The position numbers and the translations under genes are program-made. From DASQFQ01 sp963730115 (GTDB taxonomy: Bacteria; Actinomycetota; Thermoleophilia; Solirubrobacterales; Solirubrobacteraceae): DNA of 64,000 nucleotides. Below are positions 46,652-55,542 of this stretch, piece by piece; position 1 is the first letter of the stretch, and each line of letters begins with the position of its first letter. Under the pieces are notes generated by a model that saw nothing but the letters and a program-made list of their open reading frames with translations, searched no databases and had not been told where the DNA came from. Location: assembly GCA_963730115.1 (NCBI GenBank), contig CAVSQM010000008.1:62001-126000 (forward strand), read 5' to 3'.

Positions 46652-48694
46652 GTGCGCCTCCGAATTTCGCGCCCGCGCAGCCTGTCGACGTGGTTGTTCC
46701 TGGCCCTGGCGCTGATGCTCGCCCCACCCTTCATCGCGGCGGCCGTCGGCACCGCCCGGCAGCAGAGCCAGCTCAACGAGGCCAATGACGAGGGTCGCGC
46801 CGTCGCCATGCGCCTCGGGCGCATCGCGCAGCTGGAGGCGGCGATCCACGCCACCGAGGACGCCGTGCTGCGGCGGCCCGGCGGCGAGCGCCGGCCGGCC
46901 GGCCCGCGCGTGCGCGGCACGCTCGCGCGCGCCAACGCCGACGTGCTGGCGATCGACGATCCCGCGCTGAACCGCGACTTCGACCACCTGCAGGCGCTCG
47001 CCGCAGGGCCGCTCGCCACGCCGGAGAGCCTGCAGCGGCTCGAGGGCCCGCTCGACCGCGTGCGCGCCACCGCCGCCCACCTGACCGGCGAGACCGTGGC
47101 CCGCACCGACGCCGCGCAGATCCGCGGGCGCTCCGAGCAGCGCGATCAGCTGCTCGCCATCCTCACCGCGCTGATCGCCGCACTGGCGATCACGCTGCTG
47201 ATCGCGCGCGGCTTCGCCCGCTCGATCCGGCGGCCGCTGCGCTCGCTGCGCGGCTCGGCGCGCAAGCTCGGCAGCGGTGACCTCGACCACCGCGTCGAGC
47301 TCGACTCGTTCACGGAGCTCAACCAGGTCGCCGACGCGTTCAACGCCATGGCCGACGCGCTGCGCTCCAGCGACCGCGAGCTCAGCCACCGCGCGTTCCA
47401 CGACTCGCTCACCGGGCTGGCCAACCGCGCGCTGCTGTTCGACCGCGTCGGGCACGCGCTCGCGCGCCGCGAGCGCGACGGGATGCTCGGAGTCCTGGTC
47501 CTCGACCTCGACGACTTCAAGGCGGTCAACGACAGCCTCGGCCACACCCGCGGCGACGAGGTGCTCGTCGAGGTCGGCCGGCGCCTGCGCGGCGTGCTGC
47601 GGCCCTCCGACACCGTCGCGCGCCTCGGCGGCGACGAGTTCGCGGTGGTGATCGAAGACCTGGCCGACCGCGACGACGCCACCCGCGTGGCCGAGCGGAT
47701 CCTGCTGGCGCTCGCGCAGCCGGTCACGGTGGCCGACCGCGAGGTCGACCTCGGCGCCAGCATCGGCGTCGCCGTCGCGGGCGGCGAGCTGTGCGACGCC
47801 GACGAGCTCGTGCGCGCGGCCGACCTCGCCATGTACGCCGCGAAGGCCGGCGGCAAGGGCCGCTACCGCTCGTTCGAGCCCTCGATGCTGTCCGGCGCCG
47901 TCGACCGCGTCACGCTCGAGCGCGACCTCAAGCAGGCGCTGCTCCGCGACGACTTCGAGCTCCACTACCAGCCGGTGGTCGACATGGGCAGCGGCCGCGC
48001 GCGCGGCGTCGAGGCGCTGGCGCGCTGGACGCACCCGGAGCGCGGCCGCATCGCGCCCGACGTGTTCATCCCGCTCGCCCAGCAGAGCGGGGTCATCGTG
48101 CCGCTCGGCCGGCGGCTGCTGGCGAAGGCGTGCGCCGACCTGCCGGCGCTGCGCCGGGGCCTCGACGAGCCGGAGCTGATCGTCAGCGTCAACCTGTCGG
48201 CCGACGAGCTGCTCGCGCCCGGACTGACGGAGCACATCCTCGAGAGCATCGGCGCCGCGGGGATCACGCCCGGGAGCCTGCTCATCGAGATCACCGAGTC
48301 GCACATCATGACCGACCTCGACGCCGCGGTCGCGCGCCTGCACGAGCTCAAGGCGCTCGGCCTCCACCTCGCGCTCGACGACTTCGGCACCGGCTACTCG
48401 TCGCTCGCCTACCTGCGCAGCTTCCCCGTCGACGCGCTGAAGATCGACCGCGCGTTCGTCGAAGGCGTCGCCGACCCCGCCTCCGAGAACCACGCGCTCG
48501 TGCGCGCGATCATCTCGCTCGGCGCGACGCTCGACCTGCGCATCGTCGCCGAGGGGATCGAGGACGAGGACCAGCGCCGCGAGCTCAAGCGGCTCGGCTG
48601 CGACCGCGGCCAGGGCTACCTGTTCTCGAAGCCGATGCCGGCCCGCGAGCTCGTGCTCGAGTTCGGGGCCGGCGCCGTCGTCCGCTACTCGTAG
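46652..48694 (+). CDS. HAMP-GGDEF-EAL membrane protein (c-di-GMP turnover)
   Basis: This 680-residue protein has two membrane segments (near 12-30 and 165-185), a sensory loop, HAMP, a GGDEF domain with an intact RLGGDEFAVV motif, and an EAL domain with GVEALARWTHP and DDFGTGYSSL. Both active motifs are intact, so it may make or break c-di-GMP. No I-site RxxD is plain just before GGDEF. GTG start at 46652 after an AT-richer stretch; no other c-di-GMP gene is in the window. Ends with a 10-base tail-to-tail overlap with the FtsX gene. Confidence 0.93.
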   Translation: MRLRISRPRSLSTWLFLALALMLAPPFIAAAVGTARQQSQLNEANDEGRAVAMRLGRIAQLEAAIHATEDAVLRRPGGERRPAGPRVRGTLARANADVLAIDDPALNRDFDHLQALAAGPLATPESLQRLEGPLDRVRATAAHLTGETVARTDAAQIRGRSEQRDQLLAILTALIAALAITLLIARGFARSIRRPLRSLRGSARKLGSGDLDHRVELDSFTELNQVADAFNAMADALRSSDRELSHRAFHDSLTGLANRALLFDRVGHALARRERDGMLGVLVLDLDDFKAVNDSLGHTRGDEVLVEVGRRLRGVLRPSDTVARLGGDEFAVVIEDLADRDDATRVAERILLALAQPVTVADREVDLGASIGVAVAGGELCDADELVRAADLAMYAAKAGGKGRYRSFEPSMLSGAVDRVTLERDLKQALLRDDFELHYQPVVDMGSGRARGVEALARWTHPERGRIAPDVFIPLAQQSGVIVPLGRRLLAKACADLPALRRGLDEPELIVSVNLSADELLAPGLTEHILESIGAAGITPGSLLIEITESHIMTDLDAAVARLHELKALGLHLALDDFGTGYSSLAYLRSFPVDALKIDRAFVEGVADPASENHALVRAIISLGATLDLRIVAEGIEDEDQRRELKRLGCDRGQGYLFSKPMPARELVLEFGAGAVVRYS

Positions 48695-51234
48695 GCGATC
48701 GCGCGCAGGACGTCGAGCCGCGACGCCCGCCGCGCCGGGAAGATCGCCGCGACCACGCCGACCACGATCGCGAAGATCAGCAGCGTCACGATCTGCCCGA
48801 TCGGCAGCGAGAACGTGATGCCCTCGCCCTCGAGCGCCTGGATCACCACGAAGGCGAAGAAGATGCCGAGCACGAGCCCGAGCAGCGCGCCGAACACGGC
48901 GGTGATCACGCTCTCGTAGCGGACCATCCGCCGCACGTCGCGGCGCGTCATGCCGACCGCGCGCAGCAGGCCGAGCTCGCGCGTGCGCTCGAAGATCGAC
49001 AGCGTGAGCGTGTTGACGATCCCGAACGCCGAGATGATCACGCTCATCGCCAGCAGCGCGTAGAACAGCCCGAGGAGCTGGTTGATCTGGTCGGCGTTCT
49101 CGTCCTTGAGCTCCTGCTGCGAGCGCGCGCGGGCCTCGGGGAAGGCGGCCAGCGCCTGCGTGACGCCGCGCTGGACCGTGGGCACGCTCGCGCCCTCCTC
49201 GGTCTTGACGAGCACGCTGGAGACGCGCTTCTGCTCGGCCAGCTGATCGAACGGGACCGGGCCCATGGTGATGCCCTCGAGCAGCGCGTCGTCCTTGTAG
49301 ATGCCGCGCACGGTCAGCGTCACCTCGCCGCTGGGGCCGGTGATGTCGACCTCGTCGCCGACCTTGAAGTTGCCGCTGGTGGCGAGGTTCTCCTCCAGCA
49401 GGACGCCGGTGGAGCCGAGCTCGTCGAGCGACTTCTGCGAGCCGTCCTCCCAGTCGAAGTTGTAGACCTGCCCGACCGTCGCGGGGTCGATCGCGTGCGT
49501 GAACTTCGTGCCGCTCACGCCCTTGATGCGGGTCTGGGTGTCGCGGATCGGCGAGACCGCGGCGACGCCGTCGACCTTGGCGACGGCGGGGACGACGGCG
49601 GCCGGGATCGGCGTGAAGCCGTCGTCGTGCAGCACCGCGATGTCGCCGGCCAGCGTGCGGTCGATCAGGTCGTTGATCGAGGCGCGCAGGCCGTTGGCGA
49701 AGATCGTCACGAACACGACGAGCGCGAGCCCGATCATCAGCGCCGCCGAGGTGACCGCGGTGCGGCCGGGGTGGCGCGTCGAGTTCTCGCGCGCGAGCCG
49801 GCCGACGAGCTTGGTCGTGCGCTCGACCGGCGCGGCGACGACCCGCGCCGCGGGCTTGACGAAGCGCGGCGAGATCAGCGCGATGCCGAGGATCAGCATC
49901 ACCGCGCCGCCGGCGGCGCCGAGCAGCTTCGTCGAGGTGTCCCCGCCCTCGGCCAGCAGGCCGGCGATCACGAGGCCGGCGCCGCCGAGGATGAACAGCG
50001 CGGCGAGGATCGGGGTCAGCCGCGCGAGCCGGCCGCGTGACGGCGCGCTGGCCTCGCGCAACGCCTCGACGGGCGCGACGCGGGTGGCGCGTACGGCCGG
50101 CGCCAGCGCGCCGACGAGCGTCACGATCGTGCCGACGAGCAGGCAGACGATGATCGTGCGGCTCTCGAGCACGAGCCCGGTCGTGGGCAGATCGATGCCG
50201 AGCGCCTTGAAGAGCTCGTTGATGGCGGTGGCGAAGCCGAGGCCCGCGATGATGCCGACGACCGAGCCGAGCACGCCGATGGTCAGTGCCTCCAGCAGCA
50301 CCGAGTTGAGCACCTGCCGGCGCGTCGCGCCGAGCGTGCGCAGCAGGGCGAGCTCACGCGCGCGCTGGGCGACCGTGATCGAGAACGTGTTGAAGATCAG
50401 GAACGCGCCGACGAGCACCGCGATGAACGCGAACGCGAGCAGGCCGGTGGTCAGGAACGACAGGCCCTCGCGGATGTCGTCGCCGGCCGCGTCGGCCTCC
50501 TGCGCGGCGGTGCGGACCTGGGCGGTCGGCGGCAGGATCGACGCGACGCTGCGCTGGAGCTCGGAGTCGGAGACGCCGGACTTGGCGGCCACGAACGCGA
50601 AGTCGACCTCGTTGCGCTTGTCGAACAGGGCCTGCGCGGTGGCGAGGTCGAAGACGACGACCGTCGCGCCGCCGAGCCCGGCCGACTGGCCGAGGGTGAC
50701 CGTCCCGACCAGCGTGAACGGCTTCTTGGGGCCGCCGGCGGCGACCGTGACCTTGTCGCCGACCTCGAAGCCCTGCTTGTCGGCCGTCGAGACGTCCATG
50801 GCGATCTCATCCGGCCCGCGCGGCTCGTGCCCCTCGGCGACCGAGAGCGGGGCGAACGGCTTGGGCATCCAGGTGGCGGCGATCGTCGGCGCGCCGCCGG
50901 TGGAGACGACCTTGCCGTCCTCGCCGACGACCGCGGCGACGTCGTTGATCTGGCCGGCGACCTGGCTGACCTGGGGCAGCTGCCGGATCTCGTCGAGCAC
51001 CTGCTCGTCGAGCGGCCGCGGCATCGTGAACTCCGTCTCGACCTGCTCGCGCCCGGAGACGACGACGTCGGCGCCCTTGGTCCCCGAGGCGAAGATCTCG
51101 TCGAACGCCTTCTGGATCGTGTCCGTGAGGACGAACGTCCCGGCGATCATCGTCACGCCCAGGAGGACGGCGATGATGGTCAGCGCGGAGCGCAGCTTGC
51201 GCGCCGCGAGCCCGCGGAGCGCGAGGCGGGTCAC
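48685..51234 (-). CDS. FtsX-family ABC transporter permease
   Basis: This 849-residue protein has an N-terminal membrane segment (ALTIIAVLLGVTMIAGTFV), a large extracytoplasmic MacB-type domain, three membrane segments (about 265-385), two more in a middle region, a second extracytoplasmic domain and three segments at the end. This duplicated FtsX/MacB-PCD plan is common in Actinobacteria. It works with the adjacent LolD-type ATPase, as a mechanotransmission or lipid/peptide export machine. GTG start overlapping the ATPase stop by 4 bases. Confidence 0.92.
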   Translation of the reverse strand: MTRLALRGLAARKLRSALTIIAVLLGVTMIAGTFVLTDTIQKAFDEIFASGTKGADVVVSGREQVETEFTMPRPLDEQVLDEIRQLPQVSQVAGQINDVAAVVGEDGKVVSTGGAPTIAATWMPKPFAPLSVAEGHEPRGPDEIAMDVSTADKQGFEVGDKVTVAAGGPKKPFTLVGTVTLGQSAGLGGATVVVFDLATAQALFDKRNEVDFAFVAAKSGVSDSELQRSVASILPPTAQVRTAAQEADAAGDDIREGLSFLTTGLLAFAFIAVLVGAFLIFNTFSITVAQRARELALLRTLGATRRQVLNSVLLEALTIGVLGSVVGIIAGLGFATAINELFKALGIDLPTTGLVLESRTIIVCLLVGTIVTLVGALAPAVRATRVAPVEALREASAPSRGRLARLTPILAALFILGGAGLVIAGLLAEGGDTSTKLLGAAGGAVMLILGIALISPRFVKPAARVVAAPVERTTKLVGRLARENSTRHPGRTAVTSAALMIGLALVVFVTIFANGLRASINDLIDRTLAGDIAVLHDDGFTPIPAAVVPAVAKVDGVAAVSPIRDTQTRIKGVSGTKFTHAIDPATVGQVYNFDWEDGSQKSLDELGSTGVLLEENLATSGNFKVGDEVDITGPSGEVTLTVRGIYKDDALLEGITMGPVPFDQLAEQKRVSSVLVKTEEGASVPTVQRGVTQALAAFPEARARSQQELKDENADQINQLLGLFYALLAMSVIISAFGIVNTLTLSIFERTRELGLLRAVGMTRRDVRRMVRYESVITAVFGALLGLVLGIFFAFVVIQALEGEGITFSLPIGQIVTLLIFAIVVGVVAAIFPARRASRLDVLRAIAYE

Positions 51235-51956
51235 GCCAGCGCCTTCATCCGGTCGAGGATCTGCTCCGCCTCGAGGTGCGGCTCGTCGGCGACGATGTGG
51301 CCGTCGTCGAGGAAGATCACGCGGTCGGCGAACGCCGCGGCGGTGGGGTCGTGGGTGACCATGACGACCGCCTGGCCGTACTCGTCGACCGCGCTCCGGA
51401 GCAGCGCGAGGATCTCGTGCGAGGTCGTGGAGTCGAGGTTGCCGGTCGGCTCGTCGGCGAAGATCACCGCCGGGTCGGAGGCGAGCGCGCGCGCCACCGC
51501 GACGCGCTGCTGCTGGCCGCCGGAGAGCTCCGCCGGCCGGTGGGTGCGGCGGTCGGCGAGCTGGACGGCTTCGAGCAGCTGCTCGACGCGGCCGTCGCCG
51601 TCGTTGCGGCCGGCGAGCGTCAGCGGCAGGCGGACGTTCTCCTCCGCGGTGAGGACCGGCACGAGGTTGAAGGCCTGGAAGACGAAGCCGATCTTGTCGC
51701 GGCGCAGGCGGGTGAGGTCGCCGTCGTCGAGCTTGCCGATCTCGGTGCCGCCGATGCTGACGATGCCGCCGGTCGGGCGGTCGAGGCCGGCGAGCACGTG
51801 CATGAGCGTCGACTTGCCGGACCCGGACGGGCCCATGATCGCGGTGAAGGAGGCGGGCTGGATCTCGAGCGAGACGCCGCGGAGCGCATCGACGGCGGCG
51901 TCACCCTCGCCGTAGCGCTTGGTCAGGTCCTGTCCTGCGACGACGGGGTCGGCCAT
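51231..51956 (-). CDS. ABC transporter ATPase (MacB/LolD type)
   Basis: This 241-residue ATPase has Walker A GPSGSGKST, signature LSGGQQQR, Walker B VIFADEPTGNLD and the H-loop VTHD. It is the energy unit of the following FtsX permease. The ATG at 51956 is preceded by a region with two palindromes, described separately. Confidence 0.94.
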   Translation of the reverse strand: MADPVVAGQDLTKRYGEGDAAVDALRGVSLEIQPASFTAIMGPSGSGKSTLMHVLAGLDRPTGGIVSIGGTEIGKLDDGDLTRLRRDKIGFVFQAFNLVPVLTAEENVRLPLTLAGRNDGDGRVEQLLEAVQLADRRTHRPAELSGGQQQRVAVARALASDPAVIFADEPTGNLDSTTSHEILALLRSAVDEYGQAVVMVTHDPTAAAFADRVIFLDDGHIVADEPHLEAEQILDRMKALA

Positions 51957-51986
51957 GGAGAAAGCGTCCCAAACCCGCCTCCGCCC

Positions 51987-52021
51987 ATGGTGTGGCTAAC
52001 CCCACCATCTCCCCTAGGGGA
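51987..52021. promoter_or_regulatory. two palindromes upstream of the FtsX-type ABC genes
   Basis: ATGGTGTGG-N4-CCCCACCAT (51987-52008, one mismatch) and the perfect TCCCCTAGGGGA (52010-52021) sit 31-65 bases before the ATPase start, just after the MarR-GNAT stop. The second resembles sites bound by LuxR-type response regulators of similar transporters. One may be a terminator for the upstream gene. Confidence 0.45.
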
Positions 52022-52027
52022 TCAGCC

Positions 52028-52912
52028 CTATGCGAGCCGCTTCGCGAACCAGTGGCGGGCGAACGGCTCGTCGTTGAAGGCGGGGACCTCCTCGTAGCCG
52101 GCGCTGCGGTAGAGCGCGACCGCCTCGTGGAGCAGATCGCTGGTCTCGAGCCGCACGGTGCGCGCGCCGGCGCGGGTCGCGCGCGCCTCGAGCTCGTGCA
52201 GCAGCCGGCGGCCGAGGCCGAGCCCCCGCGCGGACTCGGCGAGCCACATGCGCTTGATGTCGATCGTCTGCGGCGCCGTGCGCTTGAGCGCGCCGCAGCC
52301 GATCGCCTCGGCACGCAGGTAGGCGACGACCATGGCGCCGTTCGGCGGGCGCAGCTCGTCCGGCTCGGCAGTGCTCCCGACCAGCGGGTCGAACGGCTCG
52401 CCCGAGCGGCGCTCGAGCTCGTCGAAGTACGCGCGGATGCAGCGGCGCGCGTCGGGGTGCTCGGGGTCGAGGTCGGCGATCTCGACCATGGCGGCGGTGA
52501 GCAGTCGCTCGACGTCGCGCATGGCGCCGACGAGCCGCTCGCGCTGGACGGCGGTGAGCGGCGCGAGCAGCGACTCGGCGATGGCGTCGCTGCGACGGTC
52601 GAGCTCGCGCAGCTCGGCGAGGCCGTCGGGGGTCGCGCGCGCGACCCGCACGCGCCGGTCCTGCTCACCGGGCGCCACGGTGACCATCCCGTCGGCCTCG
52701 AGCGAGCGCAGCAGCCGGCTCAGGTGCCCGGAGTCGAGCCCCAGCCGCGCCCGGAGAGCCCGCACCTCGCAGCCGCCGGCGCCGATCTCCCACAGCACGC
52801 GCGCCTCACCCAGCGGCCGGTCGAGCCCGGCGAAGTGGTCGTCGAGCGCGCCGACCCGCGCCGTCACCGTCCGGTTGAAGCGGCGCACCTGCTCGACCTG
52901 CGCTGACGGCAT
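52028..52912 (-). CDS. MarR-GNAT fusion regulator/acetyltransferase
   Basis: This 294-residue protein joins an N-terminal MarR-type winged helix (LDRPLGEARVLWEIG, LGLDSGHLSRLLRSLEADGMV, EQDRRVRVARATPDG) with a C-terminal GNAT acetyltransferase (IDIKRMWLAESARGLGLGRRLL, EAVALYRSAGYEEVPAFND). Such fusions occur in several Actinobacteria. The DNA-binding half could respond to a substrate of the acetyltransferase half. ATG at 52912 is right next to a CTGAC/GTCAG palindrome, so it is probably autoregulated and the message may be almost leaderless. Confidence 0.92.
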   Translation of the reverse strand: MPSAQVEQVRRFNRTVTARVGALDDHFAGLDRPLGEARVLWEIGAGGCEVRALRARLGLDSGHLSRLLRSLEADGMVTVAPGEQDRRVRVARATPDGLAELRELDRRSDAIAESLLAPLTAVQRERLVGAMRDVERLLTAAMVEIADLDPEHPDARRCIRAYFDELERRSGEPFDPLVGSTAEPDELRPPNGAMVVAYLRAEAIGCGALKRTAPQTIDIKRMWLAESARGLGLGRRLLHELEARATRAGARTVRLETSDLLHEAVALYRSAGYEEVPAFNDEPFARHWFAKRLA

Positions 52913-52915
52913 TAC

Positions 52916-52929
52916 CTGACTTTAGTCAG
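52916..52929. promoter_or_regulatory. CTGAC-TTTA-GTCAG operator over a probable leaderless promoter
   Basis: A perfect 5-bp inverted repeat, 3 bases before the MarR-GNAT ATG. On the minus strand TAAAGT in its middle fits a -10 hexamer 8-9 bases upstream of the ATG, which would start transcription at or close to the start codon. A MarR protein here would block its own promoter. Confidence 0.5.
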
Positions 52930-52972
52930 AGATCGATCCGAGGGCAAGCTCGCGCTAGCCTTGCAGCGCGCT

Positions 52973-53045
52973 GGCGAGATAGCTCAGTTGGTAGAGCACA
53001 CGACTGAAAATCGTGGTGTCCCCGGTTCGAGTCCGGGTCTCGCCA
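52973..53045 (+). tRNA. tRNA-Phe (anticodon GAA)
   Basis: Acceptor GGCGAGA pairs with TCTCGCC; the D arm has AGCTCAGTTGGTAGAGC, the anticodon stem-loop is CACGA-CTGAAAA-TCGTG with anticodon GAA, and the T arm has CCCCGGTTCGAGTCCGGG. Discriminator A at 53045; CCA is not encoded. The DNA after it looks like accessory sequence. Confidence 0.97.
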
Positions 53046-53050
53046 TCCGA

Positions 53051-53077
53051 GAAGCGCCTGCTAGCAGGCGGTTTCTT
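53051..53077 (+). terminator. terminator after the tRNA gene
   Basis: CGCCTGCTAGCAGGCG is a perfect 16-base palindrome at 53055-53070, flanked by GAA and followed by TTTCTT. It starts 6 bases downstream of the tRNA end, a normal rho-independent terminator for it. Confidence 0.75.
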
Positions 53078-53517
53078 GCGCCTGACGGGTCCTCCGAGCG
53101 GCCGAGGCGCTGGCCCAATCTCGGTGCGAGTGCCTAATCGAGTGCCTAAACCCGGGGCCTGACGCCGTCGTGCGGTACGCGGCCGATCGAGCCGACTGCT
53201 AGCCACGGCAGCGCTTCAGTGCTAGGTGCGACAGCTGCGGCACGGATGCCTCACGGTCTCGACCAGACGGCGTCCACGAGGACGCGGTGAGAGGAATCGG
53301 TCGCGGGCCCGGCCTCACCTGCGCCCGCACCTCAGTCGTGGCGGCCAGCGTCTGTTGGTGACCCTCCGAGAACAAAAATCTCGCCTCGGGCGGGATATAC
53401 ACCGCGAACGCTAACTAATCAAGAACTTCCGGCACCACGCGTGGCGACGGCCACCCGCAGCGATGCCGAGTGGGTACCGACGCGCGCTGTTCAGGCGCCC
53501 GATCCATGTATGCGTGT
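53078..53517. other. non-coding stretch after tRNA-Phe, no gene seen
   Basis: About 440 bases without a convincing gene on either strand. It holds a 12-base tandem repeat CGAGTGCCTAAT/CGAGTGCCTAAA at 53127-53150, and an AT-richer stretch near 53380-53425. It may be remnant DNA of an integrated element, but no integrase or repeated tRNA end was found in the window. Confidence 0.4.
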
Positions 53518-53814
53518 CTACATGCCGTAGCGCTGGCAGTGCGCTTCGAGAGCCTCGGCGGCGGCGGCGAACTGCTGAACCGGTTGACCGCATTGAACCG
53601 CGGCGAGCTTGACCCGCCGGCGCAACGACGGCGCGACACGGACGCAGAGCATCACGTACTCATCGCCGAGCTTCGGCGTGCCCAGACCATCGGTGCCCGC
53701 CGGGGCTCGGCTCACGCTGCGCGCAGCGCTCTCCGCTGGGCGGCGCGCCGTGTCTGACACCAGAAGGTTGCCGACGGGTGGCTCGTGGCCATGGGACGCG
53801 GCGGACGGGTGCAT
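53518..53814 (-). CDS. small ribbon-helix-helix-like protein
   Basis: About 98 residues: the C-terminal 45 residues (VMLCVRVAPSLRRRVKLAAV, then a helix ending EALEAHCQRYG) fit a ribbon-helix-helix fold, with a basic strand and two helices, as in Arc/CopG and accessory antitoxins. The first half is low-complexity Ala/Ser/Pro. ATG at 53814 is uncertain. No toxin gene is next to it. Confidence 0.5.
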   Translation of the reverse strand: MHPSAASHGHEPPVGNLLVSDTARRPAESAARSVSRAPAGTDGLGTPKLGDEYVMLCVRVAPSLRRRVKLAAVQCGQPVQQFAAAAEALEAHCQRYGM

Positions 53815-53848
53815 CGGCGCGCGCCCTAGCGCGGGGTCCGCCCGCGAC

Positions 53849-53959
53849 TCGCACGCGAGGGATCGGCGCGAAGAAATGGTCGTAGGGGGTGGCGCGGCGA
53901 TCCCAGCCGGCTTCGACGGCGACGAAGGCGGTGGCGTCGATCTCGCCCACCGTACTCAT
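53849..53959 (-). pseudogene. N-terminal fragment of a SAM-dependent methyltransferase
   Basis: From the ATG at 53959, MSTVGEIDATAFVAVEAGWD, then RRATPYDHFFAPI, resembles the start of class I methyltransferases (WDRxAxxYDxFFxP). About 37 residues in, the reading becomes Arg/Pro-rich and unlike any methyltransferase; the SAM-binding Gly motif is missing. It starts in the stop of the alpha/beta hydrolase (ATGA), so the gene was once the second in an operon and lost the rest. Confidence 0.5.
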
Positions 53960-54736
53960 GATCGCTGCCCCTGACGAGTCGCGGCGGGGACCCGCTCCCA
54001 GAGCTCGAGCAGCCGGGCGGCGAGGCGCTCGGGCTCCGCGCGGTGCGGGGGATCGAAGTGGTGGCGCTCCGCGAAGGTGTCTAGGGCGTAGTCCGCGAAT
54101 ATCTCGCGTAGCCGCGTCCCCATAGCCCCGTAGTAGTCGGGGTTGCTGCGGCCGCCGAAGCGCGTAGTAGACGGGCCCGGGGAACGTCCCGAGCGCTTCG
54201 AAGTCGAGCGGGTAATCGGCGAAGGCCGCGGTCAACGCCTTGATCCCGGCCGGTCGCGCGGCCATCCACGGTGGGGTCGGGCCGGCGGGTGGAGGAGGCG
54301 GCTCGACGCCGGGGGCGAGCTGCAGCTCGACGAAGCGCCGCATCAGCTGATCCTCCGGCAGCTGCCAGGCTCGCTCGAACTCCTTCTGCACACGCAGCTC
54401 CGACTCGCTGCGGCGCTGGTTTCCGACCCAGGCGGGCTCGAGCAAGGAGAGGCTAAAGAGCCGGTCGGGGTAACGGGCCGCGAACGCCGCCGATATCGCG
54501 CCGCCGCCCGAGTAGCCGACGAGGTGAAAGCGCTCGAATCCTGCGCTCTCGGCCTCTCGCAGGATTCCCGCCAGCTCGGTCTCCAAGCTGTAGTCCGGAG
54601 GCGGCTCCTCGTCGGCGTAGACCTCGAGCTCCTTGGCGCGGGCCTCGACTCCCCCGCCGAGAGCCTCGAGCAGCGCCGGGTAGGCGAGCTCCGCCGGCAA
54701 CACGATGCCGGGAAGCAGGATGGCTTGATGGCTCAC
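53956..54736 (-). CDS. alpha/beta hydrolase, one frame break
   Basis: About 259 residues after removing one extra base near 54165: HGWG-like start (AILLPGIVLPAELAYP), nucleophile GYSGGGAIS (Ser at about 75), and the C-terminal HHFDPPHRAEPERLAARLLELWERV with the catalytic His. It hydrolyses an ester or similar bond. It overlaps a truncated methyltransferase gene by 4 bases. Its upstream neighbour on the other strand is a fragment of an HD-type regulator. Confidence 0.75.
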
Positions 54737-54849
54737 GCTGTCATCTCCTGGCTCGGACGTCTCGAATCGCTCGCCATCGTGATGGCCCGGGGTGGCATCG
54801 CATCGAGCTCCGGATCTTTCGCTCCTGCAGCCTGGGCGAGGCTGACCCG

Positions 54850-54990
54850 GTGGCGCACGCGGACTCAGGGACAGAACAAGGGGTGCGCCTGCTAGAGCTG
54901 CTGATCGGGCTATCAGGCGCTACGGATCTCGGCATGGGCCTGCAGGCCGGGGAGTCGGTGCGCTCGGCAGCCCTCACGGTCGGCTTGCGG
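54850..54990 (+). pseudogene. N-terminal fragment of an HD-domain/LuxR-type regulator
   Basis: GTG at 54850, then VRLLELLIGLSGATDLGMG and QAGESVRSAALTVGL. This matches the N-terminus of a large actinobacterial group with an HD phosphohydrolase domain (typical start: VRLxELLxALSxATDLGxGQPxEHxLR). The similarity ends near 54990 and no HD motif follows, so only about 45 residues remain. A transfer or deletion endpoint is likely close by. Confidence 0.5.
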
Positions 54991-55030
54991 GAATGGTCCT
55001 CGCCGGGGGCGGCGATCGCATTCCACCTCC

Positions 55031-55270
55031 TCACACGACCAACAACAGGACGAACGAGGCGACGGTGGGGATCGCCAGCGCGGCGATCGCCCGCGTGGGC
55101 CGGCCGCTGCCACGCTTCCGGCGGGGCACGCGCCCGCGGCGCTCGCGCACGGGCAGCTGCTCGGCCTGGCGCCGGCACATGTATGCGTTGATCGCCTGGC
55201 TCAGCGGGTCGCCGTCGGGAGAACGCCGGCGCGCGTCGGCGGAAGTATGGGGTCTGGATCTCCGAGTCAT
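55031..55270 (-). CDS. 79-residue protein with C-terminal hydrophobic segment
   Basis: ATG at 55270, with GAGGG 6 bases upstream. The body is basic and polar (MTRRSRPHTSADARRRSPDG, then LSQAINAYMCRRQ) and ends with one hydrophobic segment at the very C-terminus (AIAALAIPTVASFVLLLVV). It would be tail-anchored with the N-terminus in the cytoplasm. A longer start at 55405 is possible but has poorer codon use. It is not recognised. Confidence 0.4.
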   Translation of the reverse strand: MTRRSRPHTSADARRRSPDGDPLSQAINAYMCRRQAEQLPVRERRGRVPRRKRGSGRPTRAIAALAIPTVASFVLLLVV

Positions 55271-55428
55271 CTGGGCCCTCGCTGCGCACCCGCTGGCTGG
55301 CGACGTCGTGCCCACGTTGAGTTCCACCACTTGCGCCCCCGCGTGGCGCACGACGGTGATGAGGCTCCACTGCGCAACGCGATACACGGCCCGCTGGGCC
55401 GCCAATCCCGGCGCTCGCGCTGGCGGTG

Positions 55429-55542
55429 CTAGAGCAGCACGATGAGAAGCACGATCGCGATCACGGCGATCAGGAGCACGATCGTCCGAACGGCTGGTTT
55501 ACGCCGATGCGCACTGCTCTCTCCCGGCCCCGACGATGCCAT
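55429..55542 (-). CDS. 37-residue tail-hydrophobic small protein
   Basis: MASSGPGESSAHRRKPAVR followed by TIVLLIAVIAIVLLIVLL to the stop. AAGGAG lies 6 bases before the ATG, a canonical ribosome site, so this is a credible small gene. One membrane-spanning segment at the C-terminus with basic residues before it predicts N-in orientation. Confidence 0.55.
   Translation of the reverse strand: MASSGPGESSAHRRKPAVRTIVLLIAVIAIVLLIVLL

Noticed and set aside
53127..53150. 12-base tandem repeat CGAGTGCCTAAT/A considered as CRISPR or iteron
   Set aside because: Only two units, no spacers and no Cas gene; it may be chance or a remnant.
52955..53206. Minus-strand frame with GETRTRTGDTTIFSRVLYQL over the tRNA
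   Set aside because: It is the antisense translation of tRNA-Phe, a well-known false protein in databases.
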